From positions 1-19,636 of the forward strand of contig JASGFC010000027.1 of NCBI GenBank assembly GCA_047605865.1: a stretch of 19,636 nt of DNA. The letters run 5' to 3'. The translations under genes were made by a program, and so were the position numbers. This document shows positions 7,561 through 15,424 of the stretch, in pieces. The notes under the pieces were generated by a model, which ran no database searches, was not told the DNA's origin, and saw only the letters and a list, made by a program, of their open reading frames with translations. Positions within the stretch are counted from its first letter, which is position 1. Every line of letters starts with the position of its first letter. The DNA comes from JASGDC01 sp047605865. GTDB lineage: Bacteria; Actinomycetota; Actinomycetes; Actinomycetales; Micrococcaceae.

Positions 7561-8223
7561 TTAAGAACGTTCAGAGAACTTTTCAAGGTCTTCTACTTGA
7601 CCGGAAAGAATCATGACTTCATTTTCATCAATGACACTATCGTCAACAGCAAATTCAAAAGCTTGGCCAGGTTTTTTTGTACCCACAATGGTAACTCCTT
7701 GAGTATTACGGATTCCAGCTTGAGAGTACGTTAAACCAACAATTCCTTTAGGCGGGTACATCTTCGCGATAGAGAAACCATCATCAAATTCGATAAAGTC
7801 CAGTAGGCGCCCAGAAAGCAAGTGAGCTACACGTTCGCCTGCATCTGCTTCTGGATAGATGACGTGATGAGCCCCAATTCTTTCAAGAATTTTTCCGTGT
7901 GACGGGGTCAAAGCTTTAGCCCAAATATTAGGAATACCTAGATCCACAAGGTTTGCAGTAATCAAAACACTTGCCTCAACAGAGGTAGCAACACCAACAA
8001 TGGCATACCTGAAATCTCCAGCACCAAGCTGTTCAAGTGCTTCCATATTTGTTGCATCAGCCTGCACTACGTACGTTAATTTAGAAGAATACTTATCAAC
8101 AAGTTCAAGTTTTCTTTCAATGCCCATGACTTCGCGCCCAAGCATCATGGTTTCGAGTGCAGTTGCTGCACCAAAACGACCTAATCCTATAATAAGTACT
8201 TGATCTTCTTTTTTATCAGCCAA
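7561..8223 (-). CDS. TrkA/KtrA-type K+ channel regulatory subunit (RCK)
   Basis: A 220-aa cytoplasmic protein with an N-terminal Rossmann RCK domain: VLIIGLGRFGAATA (residues 9-22) contains the GxGxxG nucleotide loop, and the acidic residue of GIER follows the second strand. An RCK_C (TrkA-C) domain fills the C-terminal part. In KtrAB systems an octameric ring of this subunit binds ATP/ADP or NAD(H), and often c-di-AMP, and gates the membrane channel. The start is TTG (8223-8221), overlapping the trkH stop by 8 nt, with AAAGG seven nucleotides upstream; no ATG exists near the N-terminus. Overlap implies translational coupling with the channel gene. Length (about 220 aa) matches KtrA rather than the double-length TrkA of enterobacteria. 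Confidence 0.93.
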   Translation of the reverse strand: MADKKEDQVLIIGLGRFGAATALETMMLGREVMGIERKLELVDKYSSKLTYVVQADATNMEALEQLGAGDFRYAIVGVATSVEASVLITANLVDLGIPNIWAKALTPSHGKILERIGAHHVIYPEADAGERVAHLLSGRLLDFIEFDDGFSIAKMYPPKGIVGLTYSQAGIRNTQGVTIVGTKKPGQAFEFAVDDSVIDENEVMILSGQVEDLEKFSERS

Positions 8224-9601
8224 TTGCCGGCCTTTCTTCTGCGTTACGGTAGAATTGTTTACTCTGTCTTAATGCCAAAGCTGCCGCTAGTGTAACAGAA
8301 CCTACACGGCCAGCAAACATTAAAGCAGACAAGATATAGAGACCTTCTGGAGGTAATTCGGCACTAACACCAACGGTTAGCCCACAGGTTCCAAAGGCAG
8401 AAATTACTTCAAACAAGACTCGATCTAGACTGATAGCTGTAACAAGAGAAATCCACGCTACAGATACTGCAACCAACGTTGCACCCAAAACTAGTACCGA
8501 AATTGCCTGACGAAGCACAGTTTCTGGAATACGCCTCTTGAAAGCTTGAATATCATCATTACCTTTAGCTTCAGCAACCACTGCAAGCATTAAAACAGCG
8601 AAGGTAGTAACCTTAATACCTCCTGCCGTGGAGGAAGAACCTCCACCAATGAACATAAGCATATCTGAAACCACATGAGAAGATTCTCGCATGGAATCAA
8701 TATCGACTAGGTTAAAACCCCCTGAACGGGTATTAACTGAAGCGAATAATGCATTGAATAGCCTTTCTGGCCATGCCATATTACCAAAGGTCATTGTATT
8801 TCGACCCTCAAAAAAGTAGTAAAGAATAGTGCCAACTATCACTAGTGCAACCGTGGTAACCATAGTCAATTTAGCGTGTAGATTCCACTCTTTCCACCTG
8901 AAACGATGAATCCTGATAACCATGAACACAGGGAAACCAAGACTACCTACAAAAACAGCAGCCATGATAACGGTGCAAATCCAATAATCATTTGTGTAGA
9001 GGTCTAAGCCACCTTCATCAATACAAAAACCAGCATTATTGAAAGCAGAAATTGAATAAAAAATTGATTTCCACAGTGAATCTTGAAAACTCAAACCCCG
9101 CATTAAAAAACGAGGGAAGAGTAATACAGCTATGATTGCTTCTATTGCTAACGCACGAGTAATAATTAAACGAAGTAAGTGACCAACATCTCCCAAGTGA
9201 TTTGCAGCTGTAGCATTCATGGCCATAACTTTTCCGCCAACACCTAAACCTTTTGAAACAAAAAGCAAAAGCAAAGCAGCGATGGTCATAATTCCCAGAC
9301 CACCTGTTTGAATAGCTGCCATGATAACCGCTTGCCCTTCAGCTGTCCAGACCTTAGCAGTATCAACACTTGTTAAACCTGTCACAGTGGTTGCAGATGT
9401 TGCAACAAAGAGCGCATGGTGAAAGGGAACATGGCCATTACCGTGGCTAGCCCAAGGTTGCATCAACAAAAGTGTAAAAAAAATCGTGACCGCTGCAAAA
9501 GCAAATAAGGCAATGCGTGCTGGCGACTTATAAATAAATTCATTAAAAGCAGCTCGAAACTTACCACTGTAAGTCTTTTGTTCAGGGACTGTTGTACTCA
9601 T
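8216..9601 (-). CDS. TrkH/KtrB-type potassium uptake channel
   Basis: The 461-aa integral membrane protein has the four-repeat M1-P-M2 layout of the TrkH/KtrB superfamily. The four pore loops are recognisable: TSATTVTGLTSVD (68-80), FNNAGFCIDEGG, VNTRSGGFNLVD and AFGTCGLTVGVS, each with the single glycine typical of the K+ filter. Together with the overlapping RCK subunit it would form a cation-coupled K+ uptake system in the cytoplasmic membrane; the size fits KtrB. GAAGGA just before the ATG is a good ribosome-binding site. It is transcribed divergently from acuC, and the 72-nt intergenic region carries two abutting palindromes that could control both directions. Confidence 0.94.
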   Translation of the reverse strand: MSTTVPEQKTYSGKFRAAFNEFIYKSPARIALFAFAAVTIFFTLLLMQPWASHGNGHVPFHHALFVATSATTVTGLTSVDTAKVWTAEGQAVIMAAIQTGGLGIMTIAALLLLFVSKGLGVGGKVMAMNATAANHLGDVGHLLRLIITRALAIEAIIAVLLFPRFLMRGLSFQDSLWKSIFYSISAFNNAGFCIDEGGLDLYTNDYWICTVIMAAVFVGSLGFPVFMVIRIHRFRWKEWNLHAKLTMVTTVALVIVGTILYYFFEGRNTMTFGNMAWPERLFNALFASVNTRSGGFNLVDIDSMRESSHVVSDMLMFIGGGSSSTAGGIKVTTFAVLMLAVVAEAKGNDDIQAFKRRIPETVLRQAISVLVLGATLVAVSVAWISLVTAISLDRVLFEVISAFGTCGLTVGVSAELPPEGLYILSALMFAGRVGSVTLAAALALRQSKQFYRNAEERPAIG

Positions 9602-9619
9602 GAATCCTTCAGCTACACA

Positions 9620-9647
9620 TTGAAAAGCTTTTCTTTCATTTTATAAT
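9620..9647 (+). promoter_or_regulatory. acuC promoter
   Basis: TTGAAA (9620-9625), a 16-nt spacer and a perfect TATAAT (9642-9647) give a strong sigma70-type promoter starting near 9654, about 20 nt before the acuC ATG. No good ribosome-binding site lies in that short leader. Confidence 0.7.
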
Positions 9648-9652
9648 GAAAG
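9622..9652. promoter_or_regulatory. Two abutting palindromes over the acuC/trkH divergent promoter region
   Basis: GAAAAGCTTTTC (9622-9633) is a perfect 12-bp palindrome, and CTTTCATT (9633-9640) is perfectly repeated in inverse at 9645-9652 (AATGAAAG) around TTAT. Together they cover almost the whole acuC promoter from the -35 to the -10 box, where a bound repressor would block transcription. The sequence is A+T-rich, which makes chance palindromes easier. Confidence 0.5.
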
Positions 9653-9673
9653 CTAGGCAAAGATAAAAACAAC

Positions 9674-10876
9674 ATGAATTTTCTGGAAACATCTCACGCA
9701 AAGCCAGCTACCAAAGTAGTCTGGGATGAAGCCCTACTTAAACATGACTTTGGCCCTTCTCACCCCATGAAACCATTACGCTTGGAATTAACAACAAAAT
9801 TGATGAGTGGTTTTGGGCTTTTTGACCTCCCACATGTCTCATTGTTGAAACCGAGAATGGCTAGCAATGATGAACTTTCAGATACGCATGCTTATGAATA
9901 TATCTCTGCTGTTCGCAGGGCAGCACAGGGGCAAAAAGATTTACGTCGTGGTCTAGGTAGTGACGATGTGCCGCTCTTCCCTAGTATGCACAATACCAGT
10001 GCTCTCATTTGTGGTGCTTCAATGCTCGCAGCAGACTCTATCATTTCAGGTGAGGCGGTACGAGCTTTCAACTTTTCAGGTGGTATGCATCATGCCAGTA
10101 AAAATAAAGCATCTGGCTTTTGCGTCTATAATGATCCAGCGGTTGCAATTCACAGATTTCTTGATGCTGGATACTCTAAAATACTTTACCTTGATCTTGA
10201 TGCCCACCATGGTGATGGAGTACAGAGCATATTCTGGCAAGATCCTCGAGTATTAACTATCTCAATCCACGAATCAGGAGAATCACTCTTCCCAGGAACT
10301 GGCACTATTGACGAAATTGGTGCAAAAAACGCTTTAGGCAAGGCAGTAAATATTCCGCTTCCTGCTGGTACTGCAGATGCTGAATGGTTACGTGCTTTTT
10401 ATGCCGTTGTACCTCCTCTTATCGAAGCATGGAAGCCAGAAGTTATCGTGAGCCAACATGGTTGTGACACCCATCGCTGCGACCCTTTAACTCATCTGCA
10501 ACTTTCCATTGAGGGGATGCGTATGGCAAACCTAAAAATTAGGGATTTAGCTCAAACATATTGCGACGGAAAATGGCTTGCTACTGGAGGCGGCGGCTAC
10601 AACGTGATTGATGTAGTTCCACGAACATGGACCAGTCTTCTTTCAGTTATGGCAGATCAAGAACTTCCATTAGATTCACCACTACCTCAAATATGGCAAG
10701 ATGAACTGCGTGAAGCTCAGCTTGGCCAAGCCCCTGAAAAACTAGGGGATGGCGAAGATGTTTGGTTTAGATCGTGGGAAATAGCCCAAGATTTAACTCG
10801 TCCAGTTGATCGAATGATCTCAAAGCTTAGACAAAACATTTTTCCCTACTACAATCTAGACCCTTGGCTAGACTAA
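9674..10876 (+). CDS. acuC: Histone deacetylase family protein, AcuC-like
   Basis: A 400-aa member of the arginase/deacetylase fold family. The class I HDAC-type active site is complete: the tandem histidines of GGMHHASKNKASGFC (136-150; His139-His140), zinc ligands Asp176 and His178 in YLDLDAHHGDGV, a third Asp in the segment after SQHGCDTH, and the GGGGYN loop near residue 315. Bacterial AcuC removes acetyl groups from lysines, notably reactivating acetyl-CoA synthetase in Bacillus; the true substrate here is unknown and no acs or acetyltransferase gene is in view. The ATG at 9674 follows a strong promoter by about 20 nt. An ArsR-type regulator begins 78 nt downstream. Family assignment is firm. 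Confidence 0.93.
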   Translation: MNFLETSHAKPATKVVWDEALLKHDFGPSHPMKPLRLELTTKLMSGFGLFDLPHVSLLKPRMASNDELSDTHAYEYISAVRRAAQGQKDLRRGLGSDDVPLFPSMHNTSALICGASMLAADSIISGEAVRAFNFSGGMHHASKNKASGFCVYNDPAVAIHRFLDAGYSKILYLDLDAHHGDGVQSIFWQDPRVLTISIHESGESLFPGTGTIDEIGAKNALGKAVNIPLPAGTADAEWLRAFYAVVPPLIEAWKPEVIVSQHGCDTHRCDPLTHLQLSIEGMRMANLKIRDLAQTYCDGKWLATGGGGYNVIDVVPRTWTSLLSVMADQELPLDSPLPQIWQDELREAQLGQAPEKLGDGEDVWFRSWEIAQDLTRPVDRMISKLRQNIFPYYNLDPWLD

Positions 10877-10912
10877 ATAACGCAATGATTACAGTTTAAT
10901 GTCGCCCCCTTT

Positions 10913-10945
10913 TTGACTGCTTATAACCTCAGTACTACCTGTAGT
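10913..10945 (+). promoter_or_regulatory. Candidate promoter/operator of the ArsR-type gene
   Basis: TTGACT (10913-10918) is a good -35 hexamer; TACCTG (10936-10941) is a weak -10 at 17 nt. An inverted repeat ACTAC-CT-GTAGT (10934-10945) overlaps that -10, the expected place for autoregulation by an ArsR-family repressor. Transcription would begin only a few nucleotides before the ATG at 10955. Confidence 0.4.
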
Positions 10946-10954
10946 CTTAAATGT

Positions 10955-11320
10955 ATGAAAACCCATGATATTTTCACTGTCATAGGCGACAGCACTCGTC
11001 GGGATATCTTGTTGCTTATCAAAGATGAAAAGCAATCGGTCAATACTCTGGTAGATCGTTTAGGAGTTACCCAACCAACTGTTTCTAAACACCTTAAAAC
11101 GTTGAGAGAAGCAGGGGTAGTTACAAAAGAAACAAAAGGCCGACATCGATATTACCATTTGCATAGCCCTTCTTTGTTGCCCTTAGAAGGTTTTTTAAAC
11201 TCTCTTGATAGCACTGCAGAAAAGACCACTTCTACTACTGAAGAAAAAATTGATAAAGAAAAGAAAAAGTCTCTACCAAGGTTTAATTTTCCTCTCATTG
11301 GAAAATTACGTAAAGACTGA
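10955..11320 (+). CDS. ArsR/SmtB-family winged-helix transcriptional regulator
   Basis: A 121-aa DNA-binding protein. The winged helix-turn-helix is clear: TRRDILLLI, then LVDRLGVTQPTVSKHLKTLREAGVV (recognition helix with QPTVSKHLKTL) and the wing KGRHRYYHLH. The remainder (about 75-121) is charged, Lys/Glu-rich and ends in FNFPLIGKLRKD, longer than the minimal fold. No CxC metal site of the ArsR/SmtB metal sensors is visible after start correction, so the ligand is unknown. A longer frame from a TTG at 10913 is possible, but that TTG is part of the -35 box and adds 14 poorly conserved-looking residues; ATG at 10955 is preferred, with near-leaderless initiation. It follows acuC and precedes the bS22 gene in the same direction. 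Confidence 0.82.
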   Translation: MKTHDIFTVIGDSTRRDILLLIKDEKQSVNTLVDRLGVTQPTVSKHLKTLREAGVVTKETKGRHRYYHLHSPSLLPLEGFLNSLDSTAEKTTSTTEEKIDKEKKKSLPRFNFPLIGKLRKD

Positions 11321-11381
11321 TATTTGTTGTAGACTGGTTTAGTACTAAGAAATATCCCCTAAGATTTTTAAGAGGTCATTC

Positions 11382-11480
11382 ATGGGTTCGGTTATTAAAA
11401 AACGCCGTAAGCGTATGGCGAAAAAGAAGCACCGCAAATTGCTTCGTAAGACGCGCCACCAGCGTCGCAATAAGAAATAA
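11382..11480 (+). CDS. 32-residue bS22-like ribosomal protein (AURKAIP1/COX24-type)
   Basis: A 32-codon gene starting MGSVIKKRRKRMAKKKHRK and ending RRNKK; about two thirds of its residues are Lys, Arg or His. This matches the tiny actinobacterial protein found at the subunit interface of the mycobacterial small ribosomal subunit (bS22, annotated as AURKAIP1/COX24 domain). AGAGG lies nine to ten nucleotides before the ATG, and a strong terminator follows seven nucleotides after the TAA. Its codons are richer in G+C (CGC, CGT, CAC, AAG) than neighbouring genes, as often seen in highly expressed ribosomal genes. Recognition rests on the near-invariant N-terminus and is confident. Confidence 0.92.
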   Translation: MGSVIKKRRKRMAKKKHRKLLRKTRHQRRNKK

Positions 11481-11486
11481 TCTTCT

Positions 11487-11517
11487 AGAGGTTCTGTTTT
11501 TACAGAGCCTCTTTTTT
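11487..11517 (+). terminator. Intrinsic terminator after the bS22 gene
   Basis: An 11-bp stem, AGAGGTTCTGT (11487-11497) with ACAGAGCCTCT (11502-11512) including one G-U wobble, closes a TTTT loop and runs into six T (11512-11517). This is the clearest Rho-independent terminator in the window and separates the housekeeping genes from the beta-glucoside locus. Confidence 0.92.
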
Positions 11518-11562
11518 ACAGCACCTTAATTCAAAAGAAAATTAAAAAGAACTGAGCTAAAA

Positions 11563-11595
11563 AGTACTACTAACGTCAATATCTAGTACTATAAA
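11563..11595 (+). promoter_or_regulatory. Repeated AGTACTA motif and possible -10 upstream of GH3 enzyme 1
   Basis: AGTACTA occurs at 11563-11569 and again at 11585-11591, 22 bp apart (two helical turns), with TACTAT or TATAAA (11587-11595) as the likely -10 and no recognisable -35. That pattern suits an activator-dependent promoter. The remaining 11518-11636 gap shows only the GAGGA ribosome-binding site before the ATG. Confidence 0.35.
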
Positions 11596-11636
11596 GAGTG
11601 ATATGTAAATACTGAAAATAAATAATTGAGGAAAAT

Positions 11637-13973
11637 ATGAAGCACCAAGATATGATCAAAAAAATGACCCTGGAAGAAAAAGCTTCCTTAACATCTGGAG
11701 CAAACTTTTGGAACACTAAAGGAATAGAAAGACTTGATATTCCACAAATTATGCTTACCGATGGGCCACACGGTCTACGTAAACAAGCTGGCGAAGGAGA
11801 TCATCTTGGCTTGAACGACAGTGTTCCTGCAACATGTTTTCCAACTGCTGCAACTATCGCTAATAGTTGGGATAAAGAACTTGCACACAACGTTGGAAAA
11901 ACAATTGGCGAAGAAGCCACAGCAGAAGAAGTAAGTGTACTTCTAGGACCAGGTTTAAACATTAAGCGTAATCCACTGGGAGGACGTAGCTTCGAGTATT
12001 TCTCTGAAGATCCACATTTAGCTGGTGAATTAGCATCAGCAATGGTAGAAGGTATTCAAAGCAATGGTATTTCTGCGTGCCCTAAGCACTATGCCGTCAA
12101 TAGCCAAGAACACTTGCGTATGACCATTGATGAGGTTGTTGATGAACGAAGCCTACGCGAAATCTATTTAAGCGCTTTTGAAAAAGTAATCAAGAGCTCA
12201 AAACCACAAATGATTATGACTTCATACAATAGAGTCAACGGTGAATACGCTAACGAGAATACTCACATCAACAACGAAATCTTACGTGATGAATGGGGCT
12301 ACGATGCTACTGTTACCACGGACTGGGGTGGCAACAATGACCGTATCAAAGGTTTGATTGCCGGTGATAATCTAGAGATGCCTTCTTCAGGTGGAGTCTC
12401 AGATGCACAAATAGTTGCAGCAGTAAAAGATGGTAGCCTTGACGAATCTGTACTTGATGAAGCTGTAGATCAGTTACTGACTTTAATTGAAAATACTAAA
12501 CCTGCCGGCAAAGATTTACCTTCTGTTGACCTCGATACAAACCATGAAACAGCTATCAAGACAGCTGAGCAGGCTATCGTGCTCATGAAAAACAAAGATG
12601 AAGCTTTGCCTTTAGCTGAGAAAGAAAAAGTAGCTGTTATTGGAGATTTCGCTGAAAAGCCACGTTTCCAAGGCGCAGGAAGTTCTTTAGTTAATGCCTA
12701 TAAAGTTTCAACACCACTTGATGCCTTAAAAGAATCAAATCTGGATGTTGTTGGTTATGCTCAAGGATTCCAACGCACTGATAGTGACGATGAAAAATTA
12801 CAACTTGAAGCTGTGGATTTAGCTAAGAAAGCTGACACTCTCCTTGTTTTCATTGGGCTTGATGAATCTAAAGAATCAGAAGGTTTCGATCGCAAAGATT
12901 TGTTATTAGCGCACAATCAGCTAGAACTGCTCGATAAACTCACCAAGCTAGATAAAAAGATTATAGTGATTCTTGCTGGTGGAGGAGCAATAGAAATGCC
13001 TTTTACTGACACTGTAGATGCTATTGTTAATACTTATCTATCAGGACAAGGTGTAGGTGAAGCTGTTACCAACGTTTTGACTGGCGCAGTTAACCCTAGT
13101 GGAAAATTGAGTGAAACTTTCCCGATAAAATATGACGATACTCCCAACGCAAGTTACTATCCTGGACAAGAACAGACTGCTGAGCATCGTGAGGCTTTGT
13201 TTGTAGGTTATCGTTACTACGATACAGCTGACGTTGCTGTCCAGTTCCCTTTTGGTTTCGGTCTTTCATACACTACCTTCAAGTACAGCGACTTGAAAGC
13301 TAACAAAGATGGTGTTACTTTTACCATCACTAATACTGGTGATGTTGCTGGTGCTGAAGTAGCTCAACTCTATGTTGCAAAGAAAGATTCAAAAATCTTC
13401 CGTGCTGCCAAAGAGCTTCGTGGTTTTGAGAAAGTGTTCTTAAAACCAGGTGAAAGCAAGACAGTGAGCCTTGAACTGAGCGAACGAGATTTTGCACACT
13501 ATAGCGTAACTAGCAAAGATTGGGTTATCGAAGCTGGAGAATACGAACTTCTTGTTGGTAGCTCAAGCCAAGACATCACTTTACATGAAACTATCACAGT
13601 TGATGGCGATGCTGACACTGAAGAGTACAGCGTTGAAAAGTACCCAAGTTATGCAAAAGCTGAAGTAACTGATGTTCCAGACAAAGAATTCCATGCTTTG
13701 CTAGGCTACCAGCCACCAAGCCCTAACTGGGATCCAAATGCAAAACTTGACATGAACTCTACAATCTTACAAGCTCGCACAAAGAGCACAGGCAAGAATG
13801 ACAATGTGACTCTAGGAATTAAAAAAATTCAAGAGAGTATGCCATCAGAATTTTCTGAAGGGTTGATGATGGAATTCATGCTGGCAACGCCATTTAGAAC
13901 CTTGATTAATTTCAGTGGCGGAAAACTCGAAGAACAAAAAGTACAAGAAATTATTGATAGTATGAATAGCTAA
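11637..13973 (+). CDS. Beta-glucosidase, glycoside hydrolase family 3 (enzyme 1)
   Basis: A 778-aa GH3 enzyme without signal peptide, so probably cytoplasmic. Domain order: N-terminal TIM-like barrel with DGPHGLRK (42-49), GPGLNIKRNPLGGRSFEYFSEDP (104-126), KHYAVNSQE (150-158) and the nucleophile Asp229 in TTDWGGN; then the alpha/beta sandwich with FQGAGSS (344-350) and ESEGFDR, whose Glu415 is the likely acid/base; then a fibronectin III-like domain starting after GFGLSYTTF; then a tail of about 130 residues (650-778) ending in NFSGGKLEEQKVQEIIDSMN, seen from memory in related bacterial GH3 beta-glucosidases. The enzyme releases terminal beta-D-glucose (or related sugar) from oligosaccharides. 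GAGGA precedes the ATG. It starts a plus-strand cluster with an MFS permease, a second GH3 and a PTS. Substrate linkage is not predictable. Confidence 0.93.
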   Translation: MKHQDMIKKMTLEEKASLTSGANFWNTKGIERLDIPQIMLTDGPHGLRKQAGEGDHLGLNDSVPATCFPTAATIANSWDKELAHNVGKTIGEEATAEEVSVLLGPGLNIKRNPLGGRSFEYFSEDPHLAGELASAMVEGIQSNGISACPKHYAVNSQEHLRMTIDEVVDERSLREIYLSAFEKVIKSSKPQMIMTSYNRVNGEYANENTHINNEILRDEWGYDATVTTDWGGNNDRIKGLIAGDNLEMPSSGGVSDAQIVAAVKDGSLDESVLDEAVDQLLTLIENTKPAGKDLPSVDLDTNHETAIKTAEQAIVLMKNKDEALPLAEKEKVAVIGDFAEKPRFQGAGSSLVNAYKVSTPLDALKESNLDVVGYAQGFQRTDSDDEKLQLEAVDLAKKADTLLVFIGLDESKESEGFDRKDLLLAHNQLELLDKLTKLDKKIIVILAGGGAIEMPFTDTVDAIVNTYLSGQGVGEAVTNVLTGAVNPSGKLSETFPIKYDDTPNASYYPGQEQTAEHREALFVGYRYYDTADVAVQFPFGFGLSYTTFKYSDLKANKDGVTFTITNTGDVAGAEVAQLYVAKKDSKIFRAAKELRGFEKVFLKPGESKTVSLELSERDFAHYSVTSKDWVIEAGEYELLVGSSSQDITLHETITVDGDADTEEYSVEKYPSYAKAEVTDVPDKEFHALLGYQPPSPNWDPNAKLDMNSTILQARTKSTGKNDNVTLGIKKIQESMPSEFSEGLMMEFMLATPFRTLINFSGGKLEEQKVQEIIDSMNS

Positions 13974-14060
13974 TTTTGATTTTGTAAGAATTTTTCGCTG
14001 TTTATACCGAAATATTAAATTATCGAATGGTACTATTACTAAGAAATAAAATTGAATACC

Positions 14061-14086
14061 TTAAATTAATTTAAATACAACAAGGA
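14061..14086 (+). promoter_or_regulatory. A+T palindrome and ribosome-binding site before the MFS gene
   Basis: TTAAATTAATTTAA (14061-14074) is a perfect 14-bp palindrome just before AAGGAG, which lies at good distance from the ATG at 14093. The rest of 13974-14060 is A+T-rich, without a clear terminator for the preceding gene or a convincing promoter. The palindrome is low in complexity and could be chance. Confidence 0.3.
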
Positions 14087-14092
14087 GACACA

Positions 14093-15397
14093 ATGTCCAC
14101 ATCTATTCTCAATGAGGATACAACCCTAGATAAAGATTCTCTTTCTCTGAACCCAGAACGTGAACCTAAAGGCTTCGCTTTTAAATATGCGACAGCTGCA
14201 TATGGTGTTCTGTTAGCAATTTTAATGCCTGTCCTTGGTGGTCTTGCCGTTAGGTTGCAGCATATTAATGATGGAGATATTAAAAAAGCTACGGCACAAC
14301 TTGCCCTTGTTTCAGGTATCGGTGGTCTTGTAGCTCTCCTTACACAGCCACTTGCTGGTCGCATTTCAGATAGAACTACTAGTAAGTTCGGAATGCGTAA
14401 AGTATGGATTGTGATTGGTTCAGTCCTTGGTGGTCTTGCCGTCATTGCTCTTGGTTTTGCACCAAATTTCGCCACAATCTTCATTGTGTGGTGTCTGGCT
14501 CAGTTCTTCAGTAATATCGCACAGGCTACTATTACAGCAACTCTTCCAGATCAGGTTCCTGAGTCTCGACGTGGTGTTGTTTCAGGTTTCTATGGCGCAT
14601 GTACCCCACTTGCTATTTTGACAGGTGCTGTTCTACTGGGCATGATGCCAAGCGATACTATGAAATTTGCTGTACCAGGTGTTATTGGTATCGTTTGTTC
14701 TCTATGGTTTGCTTTGACACTTAAAGACCGTGTACTTAAGCCTGGCGTTAAAGAACCATTTAGTGCTAAAGAATTCTTCTCTTCTTTCACATTCAATCCA
14801 AAAGAACACCCAGATTTCGGTTGGGCTTGGCTTTCAAAGTTCTTAGTAATGTTCGGCTATGCTTCTGTAGGTACTTACCTAGTTCTTTTGCTTGCTTCTA
14901 AATTTGGTATGAACACTGAAGAACAAACTAAATTCAACATGTATGCAACTATGGCTTCTGTTGCTAGCATGGTAGTTTGCTCACTATTCTTTGGTAAGAT
15001 GTCAGACCGTATTGGAAAACGTAAGGCTTTCGTACTTTCTGGAGGTGTTATTGCAGGAGTGGGAATTCTTCTGATTGCACTTTCTCCACTATTTGGTCAT
15101 AGTACTGGTCTTGCAGTAATTATCATTGGTGAACTCATTTTGGGTGTTGGTATTGGTACTTTCGGTGCTGTAGATATGGCACTTTGTACAGAAGTACTTC
15201 CACATAAAGATGATACTGCCAAAGATTTAGGTGTACTCAACATTGCAAATGCTCTACCACAGTCAATTGCGCCTTTTATTGCCGGTCCAATCATTTTGGC
15301 AGCTGGTGCTAACGGCTACACTCTATGGTTTGTAATCGGTGCAGTATTAGCTATCCTTGGTGGAGTCACAGTTATGCGAGTTAAGGGCGTAAACTAG
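14093..15397 (+). CDS. MFS transporter, probable glycoside permease
   Basis: A 434-aa major facilitator with about 12 membrane segments. The cytoplasmic loop 2-3 signature GRISDRTTSKFGMRK (around 89-103) and its second-half counterpart GKMSDRIGKRK are both present; the D-R-x-x-S-x-F-G-x-R form resembles sugar carriers of the GPH/SLC45-like groups more than drug exporters. The first 28 residues are hydrophilic. Placed between two cytoplasmic GH3 enzymes, 27 nt ahead of the second, it most likely imports beta-linked disaccharides or oligosaccharides by cation symport. AAGGAG supports the start. Function as MFS is certain; the substrate is inferred from context. Confidence 0.88.
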   Translation: MSTSILNEDTTLDKDSLSLNPEREPKGFAFKYATAAYGVLLAILMPVLGGLAVRLQHINDGDIKKATAQLALVSGIGGLVALLTQPLAGRISDRTTSKFGMRKVWIVIGSVLGGLAVIALGFAPNFATIFIVWCLAQFFSNIAQATITATLPDQVPESRRGVVSGFYGACTPLAILTGAVLLGMMPSDTMKFAVPGVIGIVCSLWFALTLKDRVLKPGVKEPFSAKEFFSSFTFNPKEHPDFGWAWLSKFLVMFGYASVGTYLVLLLASKFGMNTEEQTKFNMYATMASVASMVVCSLFFGKMSDRIGKRKAFVLSGGVIAGVGILLIALSPLFGHSTGLAVIIIGELILGVGIGTFGAVDMALCTEVLPHKDDTAKDLGVLNIANALPQSIAPFIAGPIILAAGANGYTLWFVIGAVLAILGGVTVMRVKGVN

Positions 15398-15424
15398 ACT
15401 ACCTAGAAAGTAGGCTCAACTAAC

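Noticed and set aside
11343..14048. Shared 12-mer TACTAAGAAATA before the bS22 gene and before the MFS gene (14037)
   Set aside because: Exact 12-mer pairs are expected by chance in a window of this size and A+T content.
14071..14484. 137-codon minus-strand frame opposite the MFS gene
   Set aside because: It is antisense to conserved transporter loops and lacks any family signature.
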